Shown: positions 53,178 to 64,000, counted from the stretch's first letter. The stretch is DNA of 64,000 nt from Elmis aenea (GCA_947652605.1 OX393577.1:1302868-1366867), one strand, 5' to 3'. Notes: a model not told the origin generated them from the sequence alone. Made by a program: numbers and translations.

Positions 53178-53981
53178 GTATCAGATAGATTTGTGAGAAA
53201 ATAGCGTGTTAACGCAGCATAACGTAAAACGAACTAAAAGAAAGGAACACAGTTTGCATATTCAAATTTTCTACCTACTTGTAAAAATGTTAACAATACT
53301 TGAAAGTGAGTGAAAGATAGGACCGGTGTAACATAGGTCGAAAAGGTGTGATCTGTACAGGGTTTTTTTTATTCACAGAGCTTGCCTTTATCCTTAAAAA
53401 TACTTTTAATCATTTCTCACAAAATGAGCATTATATAAAAATTATTTTGCGAACAAAATAAGACGCCGTCTACAAAACATTCGCATACATTCAAGAAATT
53501 GAGAGTTTTGTGTACATAGGACCTGGGGTTTTTAAGGAACTGCAGCCAATTTTATCAATATCACTGACTAATGCAAGTTTATTTGTTTTTTAAAATATGT
53601 ACAAGCAGTGTGCAGTGATGTAACACCCTGGCTGGCATTTTATACATGAATACGAAAACCTTGTGCAAACAATTGTAGTGAACCAAGCTTTTTCAATTGA
53701 AGATGTAATTATTTCTTCTAATTTTAGCATGTTTCAATTATAAAGACAAAAAATCTGTGTAATTGATGCTGATTACCTAGTTATTAAAATGTAATTATTA
53801 CTGGTTTTAACAAAAAATAAACACTAGCAAATTGCTAAATTTATATATGTATTGCTAAGTAGTTTAATTGTGTGCTAATCGATCAGGATCTTTAGCTAAA
53901 CATGAAGTATGTAACGAAAAAGAAATCTGCATTTGTTTATTCATATCCATAATTTCATGTGCTAAAAAAAACGTATTACAG

Positions 53982-54135
53982 ATGCGTTTACCGAAGACAT
54001 AACACCTATCCCAAAATTAGAACGAGGTCCGCGCCTTACCTTTCAAGAAACTGGACATGAAACCACCTTCATGTTCGCCCAGTCTAATACATTTATACAA
54101 ATTGATGGGGACCTAATTCAAACTTTTCAGCTTAG
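53982..54135 (+). pseudogene. axo: Duplicate of axotactin-like exon 2
   Basis: Same length (154 nt) and splice sites as exon 2, with one clear Val-to-Leu change (GTA to CTA). Its phase is compatible with the end of exon 11, so it could be spliced on. The following duplicated exon is frameshifted, however, so such a transcript would end soon after. Confidence 0.8.
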
Positions 54136-54196
54136 GTACTCAAACAAAAATAGTTTTCTTATTTGTGTTTCCTAATTAATCTACGTTATTTCTCAG

Positions 54197-54415
54197 ATTA
54201 TGTCGCCAAATCTCGTTCCGTTTTCGTACGCGGCACCCCATGGTTTATTAGTGTATCACAATGTTAAAGTTCCGCCAGGAATAGCCTTACAACCATATGC
54301 TCTCTATATTATAGTTCAGCAGGGCCAGTTAAAAGTTGTACATGTTTATGAAAAACATTCAACAGCTCTTACTGTTGGACGAGCACTAAACAGGGATAAA
54401 TGGCATTCTGTTACG
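54197..54415 (+). pseudogene. axo: Duplicate of axotactin-like exon 3, frameshifted
   Basis: 219 nt against 220 in the original. One base is missing in the CGGC-ACCCCATGG region near 54232, so the frame reads RTRHPMVY and then a stop (TAG). Splice sites are retained. No counterpart of exon 4 follows, so this half laminin-G domain cannot be completed. Confidence 0.88.
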
Positions 54416-55859
54416 GTGAGTACTTACTTGACAAATTATAAGGCATACAAATATGTTTATATTTATAGCCAAATTAAAGATTATTAGCCCTTAAATACGA
54501 TTTTTAATCTTTCGTGAAAAATGTGAAAAGTGCAAAGGCTTAATAAGTCTTGGTACTTTTTTCGACCTAAAAAATCGATTTCTTTGGAACCAAAGCAAAT
54601 GGTTTCAAACTTCATATACACGTTATTTATGGCCAAATTAAGGTTTATTAGAACAGTGCAAATGCTTCAACAGAAATTTATTTTGCGATATCCTCCGTGA
54701 TAATGCGCCAACGTTTTACTTCAAGACCGGCCCTTGTATCTTATTGTAACTGCTTGGAATGAAATTAAACTCATGCACTGGCTTTTAATACAAATTTCGA
54801 AATAATTCGCTAAAGATGTCGCCAGCTATCGGGTTAACAGTCAATTGAGTATATTTTCGCACATTTTTGGGTAGGATAGGCGCTTAAATACTTGTCAAAC
54901 AAAAAATAAGGCCTAGTCGGATAAGTGGAAGAAAATGTTGGCTAAATTATTTTGAACCGAAGCAAAACAATCTTAAATTTTGTTTGAACAAAGACGTGCC
55001 GTTACTATTCACTTCTACGCTTTTATTTTAGTGTAATTAATTATTTTCGCTGCTTTTTTATACTTATTATCGTTTATTTTATTACGAAACAAAATGCAAA
55101 ATGTTTCAAAAATCTTGAATCAAAACTTTTTTCCATTTTATTCCGAAGTTTCGTTCTATCCCACTCGGACCATATGGTTTGTTCGGAATTTGGCCAAAAA
55201 TTTACGAAATTAGCACTTAATGACGGTCCATCCGATAGCTGGCGACATCTGGGACAAAATCTGTGGCGATTTGCACTAAATTAAATTAAAATGCATTTAG
55301 AGATCACATACAGGATGCGAACATTAAGTAAAGTCTTCTTATTTCGATACAGCAATTGCCTAATACCTAAAATAATGTTGAATAAAACTCTGATTAGCGG
55401 CATAATAGGAGAAAGAGTGTGTCTGTAAAATCCAAATGTCCATCAAATTAAAACGCCCGTAAAATAGCGTCAACATTAAACGAAAAGTCCCTTAAATAAC
55501 AGTTTGTATATTTTGAGCCACAAATTAATTCGTTTGGCGTAGTTTCTTTAATTTAATAATGACTTGGCCGGTAAAATACGCTTATAATTTGAAGAAGTAA
55601 CCACCTAGGACCATTAAACATTTAATCAATCGCTGAATTGTAAGTGAATATGCATTTCTCATAAGATGACGACGTGTCGCTCAATATTAACACGAGACCT
55701 GGGAGATAAAGCCAAGTGTATACAAATTTTCAAAATTATTTATTACACGCTGTTGCGGAGTTAGATGTTCCATAATAAATTGTAATTGACTACTCTTTAA
55801 GACTGCCAATTACTAAATGTTAAATGTCTGTCAAACAGAAATGAAGGCCAAAAAAAATC

Positions 55860-56405
55860 GGCCTGGCCTGGAACATAAAACGCACCCTGTATTTGTTTTG
55901 CATTACCTTTTCTTTTTCTAGTGGTTTGACTAATTCTAACTTATATCCTTTTGTTCCTATCTGTTTGGCGTTTTTAATCTGAACTTTCATACCTGCTCCT
56001 CTTTCAATAAAGTGTTCAAATTCATGTATAAGGTTTGCTTTGTTATCAGTTTTTATCTCCAAGCCTGTCACAACATTTTCTGTTTCAGTTTCTTCAGTTC
56101 CTCTTCATATAATCTCTGGTCATGGTATATTTCTTTTATATCTCTCTCTTATTACTTCCTTGATCATGTTCATAAGCGTATCCGTTTTATCTTCTTTCTC
56201 TTTTCCCTCTTTTTGAGGTTTCCTGTTAATCTTTTTACTCTTTTACTCCCTTTTGATATGTCTTCCATGTTCTGTTCTCTTTTTCGTTGGAATCCTCCGA
56301 CGTATACTCGTCGTTCTCGAGGTGTTTTGTTTCTTGCATATGTTTCATATCCTTCATTGTTTCTTTAATCATGTTCGTAAGCATATCTACTTTTGTCATT
56401 GATAA
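55860..56405 (-). pseudogene. LINE ORF1-type fragment
   Basis: Read on the minus strand: TKVDMLTNMIKETMKDMKHM near the 5' side, then, in another frame, VVTGLEIKTDNKANLIHEFE, GAGMKVQIKNAKQIGTKGYK and LELVKPLEKEKVMQNK. The pattern (nucleic-acid-binding fold with I-x-x-A-x-x-[IL]-G and L-E-L) resembles ORF1/5' regions of insect non-LTR elements. Frameshifts break it. A 5' end may lie near 56405-56450. Confidence 0.55.
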
Positions 56406-57083
56406 ATCGTGGTAAGTCCCGGTAAAACGAGGTTTTTATCGCCGCAATCTCAGCCAACAATAACACGTCCGACTCGATTAAAAGTCCGAACTCAACTTTT
56501 AACGAAGGTGGCTATGGAATTATTTACGGTTGAAAAAATCGTCAGTTTTTAGTTTTTTTCAAATTATTTGTAAAAAGTTGAATGTGTAGGTAAAATGTTC
56601 AAATGGCATTAAAAACGTCTTGCAATTCTGCACAACTTTGTTAATTTAACCGACTTTGTAACTCTTATAATAATAAAGTTACCCGTACTACATAATATGT
56701 AGATTATTGTCAACCTGTAATTATGTGTTACATAATTATTAATAATAATGTGTTTGAGCAATTAAGTTATTGTAAGTATTTCTACTAAATGGTGATAAAA
56801 TTTTCCGTCCCGAGTTTTTAACTTTCCAAACTACTGTAAATAAATACACACAAAGAACGTGGTTTTCCCTAGTTACCGGTATTTTATTGTTACAATTTCA
56901 AAGTGAACAGTAGTTTCGTTGTTTAATGGTTTTTGTACAGGAACAATTGTAGTTGATGCATTATCAGTGGCGTAGCGAGCGTAAGTGGCGCCCGGGGCAT
57001 ATAATTTTTTTGCGCCCCCCCCCCCCCACTCGTCTGTATTTTTATTGTAGTTTTTGAGTTGAAAGTAAAATAATGTTGTGTTG

Positions 57084-57180
57084 TATATAAGTTGTTTCCG
57101 GGTTGGAACCCCATAAAGGAGGACGAAACGTCGGTTATGAAGAAACCTTCGACGCGGTTCCAACCCGTTACAACTTATAC
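57084..57180. repeat. Hairpin of about 95 bp with CGAAACGTCGG loop segment
   Basis: ATATAAGTTGT and CGGGTTGGAACC on the left pair with GGTTCCAACCCG and ACAACTTATA on the right. The loop contains GGAGGACGAAACGTCGG. It lies between the hAT end and the foldback element and is one of several places in the window with a CGAAACGTC motif. Confidence 0.65.
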
Positions 57181-57237
57181 AGGGTGACTGAAATTCGAGT
57201 TTAAGCATGGGGATCTCGCTTATTATAATAGCTAGAG

Positions 57238-58497
57238 CAGGCGTTCCCAACCTGTGGTACGTGTACCGGTTCCGGTACGCGAATGTCAAGCTACCGGTAC
57301 GCGATAAGCAAATGAAATAATTATTTTTTATAGCATCTTTGTTATGTGATATCACATGTGTGTAAAAGAAGTAGAAGATAGTAACAGATTTGTAGACACA
57401 TATGTACATTTAAAATAATGATCGGTTTATGTCGGGTGATCGAAAATGATTGATGCCCGCTAATTTCAGATCGAAAATAAAATAACCAATCATTGCTTAA
57501 TATTGAGTCTGATGTTCGCCTTAAACGGCTTAAACTGACCAAAATTTAACTAGATATTTCTACACTGATAAAAAGTAAACAGGCGCAACCCTCACATTAA
57601 TTACAATAATTAGAATTATTATTATATCTATACAGGGTGTTTCTTAAATATTGCGAAAAAATTCAGCTGGTAATTCCTTATCCAAAAATTAAGGGAGGTC
57701 TTTTGTATAAATTTTTTTCCTTAGACGTCTCCTTTTTGAGTTACACCCCCCTAAAGGTGAGTGTAAAATTGGGTTTTTATTTTATTTCTCAAATTTGAAC
57801 AAATTTAGGGAAATTATATTTAGTAGATGTTTTATACTTGCAAAATTTTAACCCACCAAAAAGTTCTGACAAAAAAACCAACAAGGGTCGCACTTTTCAG
57901 CCCCCGGTGAAGGTGGCAGATGATCGAAAATATTACCATGGGAAACCTTTTACTAAGTATAAAACAAATACCAAATATCATTCTTCTACATTTAACCAAA
58001 TATCATTCTTCTACATTTATCCAAATTTGAGAAATAAAATAAAGGGGGGTGTAACTTAGAAAGGAGACGTCTACTAAGGAAAATAAATTAAATGAAAGAA
58101 CCCCCTTAATTTTCGATAAGGAATCACCACCTGAATTTTTTCGCAATATTAAGAAACACTCTGTATATGATACAAATGCATTTATATTTAGTGTAATAAA
58201 AGTATTTGCGAATTAAATTGTTTTTATTACAACTGTACATAAAGCATTGCATTCTGTTTCCAAAATATTTACCTAAAAAAAGTCATCAGTTGGGAATTTA
58301 GGAAAGTTTTATTGTAAGATTAGTCCTTTTTTTTGCTCGACAAAATATTTGAGAGAGACAAGCGACAAAAAAAGTCATCACTTGAGAATTCAGGATTTTT
58401 TTTGGGCTTGTTTTTCCAAAAATATTTACTTACTGGTACGCCACCATATTGTCTACTACAAACCGGTACAATATCTTAAAAAGATTGGGAACCTCTG
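57238..58497. mobile_element. hAT-type element splitting the foldback arm
   Basis: The ends are CAGGCGTTCCCAACCTG and, inward from the right, CAGAGGTTCCCAATCTT. A perfect 8-bp duplication AGCTAGAG lies at 57230-57237 and 58498-58505. Just inside both ends are ACCGGTACGCG / ACTGGTACGCCACC motifs. Removing the block rejoins the foldback arm. Confidence 0.92.
57629..58167. mobile_element. Innermost foldback element, TATACAGGGTGTTTC ends
   Basis: TATACAGGGTGTTTCTTAAA at 57629 pairs with AAGAAACACTCTGTATA near 58167. The arms of about 170-200 bp include TTGCGAAAAAATTCAGCTGG and its complement, GACGTCTCCTTT / AAAGGAGACGTC, and TTACACCCCCC / GGGGGGTGTAA. A short direct repeat ACCAAATATCATTCTTCTAC (x2) lies near 57970-58010. 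Confidence 0.85.
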
Positions 58498-59581
58498 AGC
58501 TAGAGTATAGGTTTAAATTTGGCGTAGTTTCTAAATTCGATGCTCATTGATAATCCAAAGAGAAATTGGAAATATCTCAATCGGTATCCTAGAAAATTAG
58601 GAAAATACCATTTTTGAAAGTCATCTATAACTCCTTTGGAGTTTGAAATATTTTAAATGTGTAAAAACATTGCCCAAGCAACTTTTTAAGCCGAATCGGA
58701 TGGTGGTCACAAATTTTTCCTAGATCGATTCGTTTTTGTTTTATGGCAACCAACTTTGTTTTTTTCTTATGAGCAGCATATCGCGTTTTTCGTTATTAAA
58801 GTTCATTTTTACGTATTTATTGTGACAAGTAACAGGCTTTCAAAACTTTTAGTTTGTTGATCGGTTGTCATGGAAGCAACATAAACTACAATGACCAGCC
58901 AATCTGATTTATAGTTGTTATTGTTAAAAACTTATTTTTTCAAAGTTGACAATGAAAGGAGTAACATACTATTTAATTATGTAAATAGCGAAAATTGCGT
59001 CTGAAAGAAAAAACAAAGTTGATTGTCATAAAACAAAAACAAATCGATCTAGGAAAAATTTGTGATCAGTGACCACCATGCGATTCGGCTTAAAAAGTTG
59101 CTTGGGCAATGTTTCAACACATTTGAAATATTTCACACTCCAAAGGAGTTATAGACTATTTTCAAAAATCGTATTTTCCAGTTTTTCCTAATTGTCTCGG
59201 ATACTGTTTGAGATATTTCCAATTTGTCTTTGGATTATCAATGAGCATCGAATTTAGCAACTTTGCCAAATTTAAACCTACACCCTATATATTATAAGAA
59301 GCGAGATCCCCATGCTTAAACTCGAATTTCAATCACCCTGTATACATTGGACATCGGCTGCGGAAGCCTACAACATAGATTAATGTTGTGTTATTTATTC
59401 AAATACGCTGCAATGAAAATAAGAACAAATGATAAAATAATAATTGCAACTTTAGTTTTCTGGCTTTAAATAAGTGAAATAAACGCAAAAATATTTTGTC
59501 TTGGCGGCGCCCCCCAAGACTGGTGCCCGGGGCATCGATAGCCCCCTTGTCCCCCCCCGTCGCTACGCCACTGTGCATTAT

Positions 59582-62029
59582 TGCGGTTTTTATCGTTAAT
59601 TAATGTATCTATGGAGGCAGGGTAATACGTAATAAGTTTTAAACTTGCATCAGATAACAACAAAAACATTTAAGTTTATTATTTAAACACAAAAAAGGCA
59701 TAACTAACGGTCTCCTTGAAATGTCCTAGAATCAACATTTTTTGTTGTAATATTTATTATATTAAAAAAAAAACAATTAAGGACTTGCAACAATATAACG
59801 TTTGTGTACGTTTTCCATTCAGAGTTTTTGATTTTAACTTGGCTTTTAATAAATGGTTTAGTTTAACAGTTTCATAAATGGAGCAGTTTGCCGTTCTTAC
59901 TAACCACCTAATTCATTCCTGAACCATTATTAGTCGATTGTCGATTCGTCGTAAATCGAACCCTTGAGGTACGTCCAAACAAGCGCGCCAATCCGTGTGC
60001 ATTTTACGTCTAAATAGGGACTGAGAACAGAACAAAAACGAACACGTTAAACGAAATTAACCGACATTTTTTTAAGAACGAAAACGAAATTAATATTTTT
60101 CGTTCAAGAACTAGAACGAAAACGAAATTAAATAATTGATGGTTGGATCATCAATAAATAATAATATACACTTGATTGGACAACAGAAGGCACCTAATAA
60201 TCACGTCATTTTTAACAATTTAGGTAAAAGTATAATATTTGACGTTGATGATCTATGTTTTGATAAACTAGTTGTGTTTTTGCACCTGACGGGTGGTGTA
60301 CTAAATTAAATGCACTAAATTTATTTGGATTTATGTTAAATGTGTTTAACAATTTGGTAAATTTAATATGGCGGTTCGCTAGTCTAAATTATGCCGTCCA
60401 TAATGATCAAAACCGAACATATTGCCGTTTACAATTTAGCGGGGAACCAACGATTGCTAAGAAACAGAAACAAAAATATAAATGAACTTTAAAATTCATC
60501 ACAAACATTTTGTATCTTACATTTATTATATATATAATAACTTGCGAACTAAGAGAACTATGGCTACTTTTTTTTAATTTTCGAATTCAGCACAATATTG
60601 AGCAACTTTGTGTACCATAAGCTGAATAAAAATAGGTAAATTTGTCAGCCTACACGTCAATTTTTTTACCAAAAAATTACTTGTAAGGTAAATCCTTTAC
60701 TATATTGCCCCTGATTGGGGACAAAATGTAATAAAAAGTAATTTAATCCAAAAGCAAGTAGTTTTTAAAATTATTGGAATCACCTATTAGAAATTAGAAG
60801 AATCTGGGCAAAGGATAGGTACATTTTTTTGTTATTAAAATTATTGACCCGATGCGTCTAACAACAAATTTGTTAGTAAACTTGTACCTAGCTATTGTTT
60901 AACACGATCAAGGTTGATTAGCGCGGTTAATATTCGCTTACAAGGAAATCAACAATTTAACATTGAATTCATTGATTACTTTTTACAAATCATAGTTGTG
61001 GAATGTGTGTGATATAATGAGAATAAAGTGACATTTGGTCGTTCGTGATATATTAATCAAGCCATTCAACACAGAACACTAGAACGATTAATTTTCATTG
61101 TAAATTTCTTTATGTTAAATTAAAAATTGTTTTTTGTTTATTTTATTTATTTATATCCTAAAGCTGTTTAAATTATTATGGTTCATGTAATTTTTAATTT
61201 AAAAAAAATATTTCAAACTGTATAAAATAAATTTAATACCTATCTACTGACAAAAAGACGAGACCCGAGAGTGTCGAAACCGGTCTAGCATTTCTATGAG
61301 TTTATTATTGCTTTCACACGAGACATATAATATACTACATACTTTTTTTTCAGAAACAAATTTTATCGATAACTACACTCATATGTTAAATTCTCCATAA
61401 TGACGTCACGTTTTGTCGTTATGACAGCGGATAAAAAGGTACCTAACTAATATCCACTTGCATTTTTGCATGTAACTTTTGTTACTATGCAACCGACTTA
61501 TTTGATTGTAACTTAGTCAAAGATTTTGACGTTTTGTCAGTTATTATTTGAAGGTTATAATTTATTCGTGCAGTTTTCGTACCGAATTACACTCGAGCTT
61601 TGTTTTTATCCTGGACAAACTTGCTTTTACTAAACTCAAGTTCGGTTGTCCGGCTAAAAAAAAAGCTCTCGTGTAATTACCCCCGAATATTTTAGGTTGT
61701 TGTTGCAATAAATAATTATATGTATTTAGAATTTTATTAACGTCACTTTTGCAAAAAACTGGATGGAAACGACAAAATTTTAAAGTAAAAATTATGTCCT
61801 ACTGTAACAAATAAAAGTATAAAATAGAAATGATGTAGTTTTACAGCAATTTTAATGCAAATCGTAAGAGGAATAGAAAATAAGTAACGAACAAAATGTA
61901 TATACAAAGTGTTCGAAAAAGCTGTGAAAACATTAATGAGATTTCTAAATATGTATACAGGTTGTCCCAAACATACCACCTCGATTATTTAGCTTGTTTT
62001 TAAAATATCACCCATAAACTTTATACAAA
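59582..62029. other. Non-coding, AT-rich; nothing recognised
   Basis: No exon of the axotactin-like gene, RNA gene or bounded repeat was recognised. AAAGACGAGACCCGAGAGTG followed by TCGAAACCGG near 61252-61286 recalls the CGAAAC motifs elsewhere. TATACAGGTTGTCCC near 61954 may be a diverged TATACAGGGTG end. Confidence 0.3.
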
Positions 62030-62740
62030 GTGTTTGAAATTCAAGTTTAAACAGGGGGATCTCGCGTATTATAATAGCTAGATTATAGGTTTAAATTTGG
62101 TAAAGCTGCTAAATTCGGTGCTTATTATTAATCCAAAGAGAAATTGAAAATATCTGAAACGGTATCCAAGAAAATTAGGTAAAACCGGAAAATAGGATTT
62201 TTGAACATCGTCTATAATTCCTATGAATTATTTCATGTGTAAAAACATTGCTTAAACAACTTTTTAAGCCGAATCGGATGGTAATCACTAATTTTTTCTA
62301 GGTCAATTCGTTTTTGTTTTACGACAGCCAACTGTTTTTTTTTTATATGGGTACAATTTTTGCTGCTTACATAATCAAATAGAATTGTTTTTTTTTCTAA
62401 TTTCAATGATGTATTACTATGTATTTTGCTTCTACATTCATTGTCACACTTGTAAAATTGCGTTTTGGACAACAACCACTATAAATCAGGTAGCCCGGTC
62501 GTTGTGGTTTATGTCGTTACTATGACAACCAATCAACAAAGCCCATTATTATTATCGTAATGATTCGTATAAATGAAGTTCACTAACGAAGAAAAACGAG
62601 ATATGCTGCGAATTTTTTTATTAATTGAATAGGAATTTTAATTAAGAAAAAATAAAGTTGGTTGTCATAATGTCATAAAATAAAAACAGATAAACCTGGG
62701 AAAAATAAATGATTACTAGTCGATTTGGCTTAAGTATATT
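62030..62740. repeat. Diverged copy of the 57176-59344 foldback family
   Basis: GGGGGATCTCGCGTATTATA, TAGGTTTAAATTTGGTAAAG, AATCCAAAGAGAAATTG and CTTTTTAAGCCGAATCGGAT follow the same order as the arms at 58506-58760. A partial opposite arm (AAAGTTGGTTGTCATAATG, TGATTACTAGTCGATTTGGC) lies at about 62650-62735. Confidence 0.65.
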
Positions 62741-63029
62741 TTTTAAAGTGCTGTTTTCTTCTCTGCCATTGTGTATGAATCATAACTAAAAGTTGGGAAT
62801 ATCGAAATTTTGATAAGTATTGATACAGATTAGAGAATGTCTGTTCAATATTTTTGATCTTCTGGGCCGCATCGCCCAACAAAGGGTTTTTATGTGCCGC
62901 AAATTTAATTTAATATTTATTTATGACTGCAATGTTACCCATTTTACCATTGAGTATAATAAAACAACGTTTCTTGTTTTAAAAAAAAAATATATAACAG
63001 TTTTAATGTGAACAGATAAACACATGAAA

Positions 63030-63510
63030 TTCGAGTTGTGACATAAAGTTATATTTTTTTAAATGGAACCCATAGTTGGCTGTGGCATCACGAGAAAGAG
63101 GATTTTTTCCCCATTCCCATTATTTATATCATGTGGGGTCGATTTATTCATTGTCCTTACATTATAGCAAAAATCTACAATTTTCAAAGAAATTTCGCTG
63201 TTTTCTAGCAGTAGCTTTGTAATTGTGGATTGTTTAATTGTTACTATAATAATATTTAACCTTATAAATACGAAATCGCCTATGAAAATCACGAAAAATT
63301 TGAAATGGCACTTTTTTGATAAGAGTGCAGTGGCGTAGACAATTTTTCAAAAATAATTTCGAAACTCGAGTTACCTATGATAAAGTTGTATTTTTTTTGA
63401 ATGGGACTCATAGAAGGCTGGGGCATTATGAGGATAAAGATTTTTTTCCTATTTGGGGTTGATTTTTCCTTACATTATTAAAAAAAATTAGTAATTTTTA
63501 AGATTTCAAT
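63030..63510. repeat. Two direct copies of a roughly 150-bp segment, second preceded by a hAT-like end
   Basis: AAAGTTATATTTTTTTAAATGG with GAGGATTTTTTCCCC near 63045-63110 recurs as AAAGTTGTATTTTTTTTGAATG with AAAGATTTTTTTCCTATT near 63380-63450. Between them CAGTGGCGTAGAC at 63329 looks like the left end of a hAT element. Confidence 0.5.
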
Positions 63511-63545
63511 TTTTTCTAGTAGTGGTGTTGTGCCCTTATAATAAT

Positions 63546-63722
63546 TAATAATTCTGAAGCTGCAAGTGAAACATATTTTAATCGTTACTCATAAAGAAGA
63601 CAACCTAATAAATCTAATATTGAAAGATTAAAACAAAATCTCATTTTTCATTAGATTTATTAGATTGCCTTCTTTCTCGGTCACGATTAAAATAAGTTTC
63701 ACTTGCAGCTTTAGAATTATTA
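63546..63722. repeat. Hairpin with arms of about 75 bp
   Basis: TAATTCTGAAGCTGCAAGTG near 63550 pairs with CACTTGCAGCTTTAGAATTA near 63700. AAGAAGACAACCTAATAAAT pairs with ATTTATTAGATTGCCTTCTT. A T/A-rich loop of about 25 bp separates the arms. Confidence 0.8.
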
Positions 63723-64000
63723 TTACTTTGAATAAAACATTCTAACATATCATACTTTTCGTAATATTCGTAAGTCATTACATGTTTTTAAGGAACAAAA
63801 ATATAATACAATCAACAATTAAATTAAACGTGATTCGTTTTGTCAAACTATCGTTAAAACAACAGAATGACAGCTTGTTTTACCAAAGTATATTCTTAAT
63901 GACATAAGCCTACTACTAGAAAAAAAAATGAAACATCAAAAATTACCTAATTTTGCTATAATGTAAGGAAACGAATAAATCGACCTTTCATGATATATTA

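Larger units (their letters stand above)
53178..55705 (+). repeat. Duplicated segment, copy 2 (9.4 kb downstream)
   Basis: Direct-orientation copy of 43768-46279, placed after exon 11. Differences include CTACCTACTTG for CTACTTG near 53270 and larger divergence after 54430. The edge sequences beyond the matched block are unrelated between the copies, which argues for a true duplication rather than the same DNA assembled twice. Confidence 0.92.
57176..59344. mobile_element. TATACAGGGTG foldback element nested in the hAT element
   Basis: TATACAGGGTGACTGAAATT at 57176 is matched by AATTTCAATCACCCTGTATA ending near 59344. The arms (57176-57237 plus 58506-58760; and 59030-59344) pair over about 300 bp, including CTTTTTAAGCCGAATCGGAT against its complement. 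The left arm is split by a further hAT insertion. Related arm sequence occurs at about 13560-13762 and 62030-62330. Confidence 0.85.
56965..59573. mobile_element. hAT-type non-autonomous element (outermost of a four-level nest)
   Basis: The ends are CAGTGGCGTAGCGAGCGTA at 56965 and, inward from the right, CAGTGGCGTAGCGACGGGG at 59573. A perfect 8-bp duplication TGCATTAT lies at 56957-56964 and 59574-59581. C-runs and GGCGCCCGGGGCAT-like blocks lie just inside both ends. Most of the interior is later insertions. No transposase was recognised. Confidence 0.92.

Noticed and set aside
54200..54487. 95-codon open frame as an independent laminin-G gene
   Set aside because: It begins in the wrong frame of the duplicated exon 3 and reads into intron; it is a frameshifted pseudo-exon.
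43768..55705. Duplicated exons as an assembly artefact
   Set aside because: The copies differ by many substitutions and indels and have different flanks. A true duplication is more likely, though long reads would settle it.
56873..57409. 178-codon minus-strand open frame
   Set aside because: It crosses the termini of two hAT-type elements and a foldback end, with a glycine run produced by the C-run; not a gene.
61340..61400. Possible next axotactin-like exon after a T-run and CAG
   Set aside because: The reading (ETNFIDNYTHMLNSP then stop) shows no laminin-G or EGF pattern.

Overview
This window is AT-rich, repeat-dense animal DNA, almost certainly from an insect. The genes are intron-bearing with GT-AG splice sites. 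One is a homologue of the insect glial neurexin-superfamily protein axotactin. The introns are filled with non-LTR retrotransposons, hAT and mariner DNA transposons, and many foldback (inverted-repeat) elements. A beetle is plausible from the repeat style, but the order cannot be fixed from the sequence alone.

Two host genes are visible, both on the + strand. The first (1728-25056) is the 3' two thirds of an RNF216/TRIAD3-type RBR E3 ubiquitin ligase. Six exons in compatible phases carry a pre-RING region, RING1, the IBR, RING2 with its catalytic cysteine, and a short C-terminal tail. Its 5' exons lie before the window or were not recognised. The second (from 42500 to at least 52666) is an axotactin-like secreted protein: signal peptide, Kunitz domain, laminin-G, EGF, laminin-G x2, EGF, fibrinogen-C-like segment, laminin-G, EGF. 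Its 3' end was not found and probably lies beyond the window. This gene has a frameshift inside its largest exon, one unexplained intron-phase jump, and a 2.5-kb duplication that carries copies of its exons 2 and 3 to a place downstream of exon 11.

The rest is mobile-element stratigraphy. Introns of the first gene hold a LINE fragment (3.2-4.3 kb), a foldback element invaded by a hAT-like element (7.0-8.3 kb), a decayed mariner (8.6-9.8 kb), a giant hairpin (11.4-12.2 kb), a LINE split by a hAT with perfect target duplications (14.3-18.6 kb), a TTAA-flanked element holding a second element (19.65-20.29 kb), and a hAT holding a LINE (22.0-23.8 kb). Between the two genes are a roughly 117-bp tandem satellite (28.6-29.9 kb), a LINE 3' end, a solo LTR with primer-binding site (35.5-36.7 kb), and GC-rich palindromes (37.7-38.05 kb). 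After the second gene there is a four-level nest of elements (56.97-59.57 kb).

The most unusual feature is in the LTR. Its transcribed part holds eight hairpins sharing one conserved 17-nt loop, whose stems differ between copies by paired, compensatory changes. That points to selection on folded RNA or DNA and fits no element I recognise.
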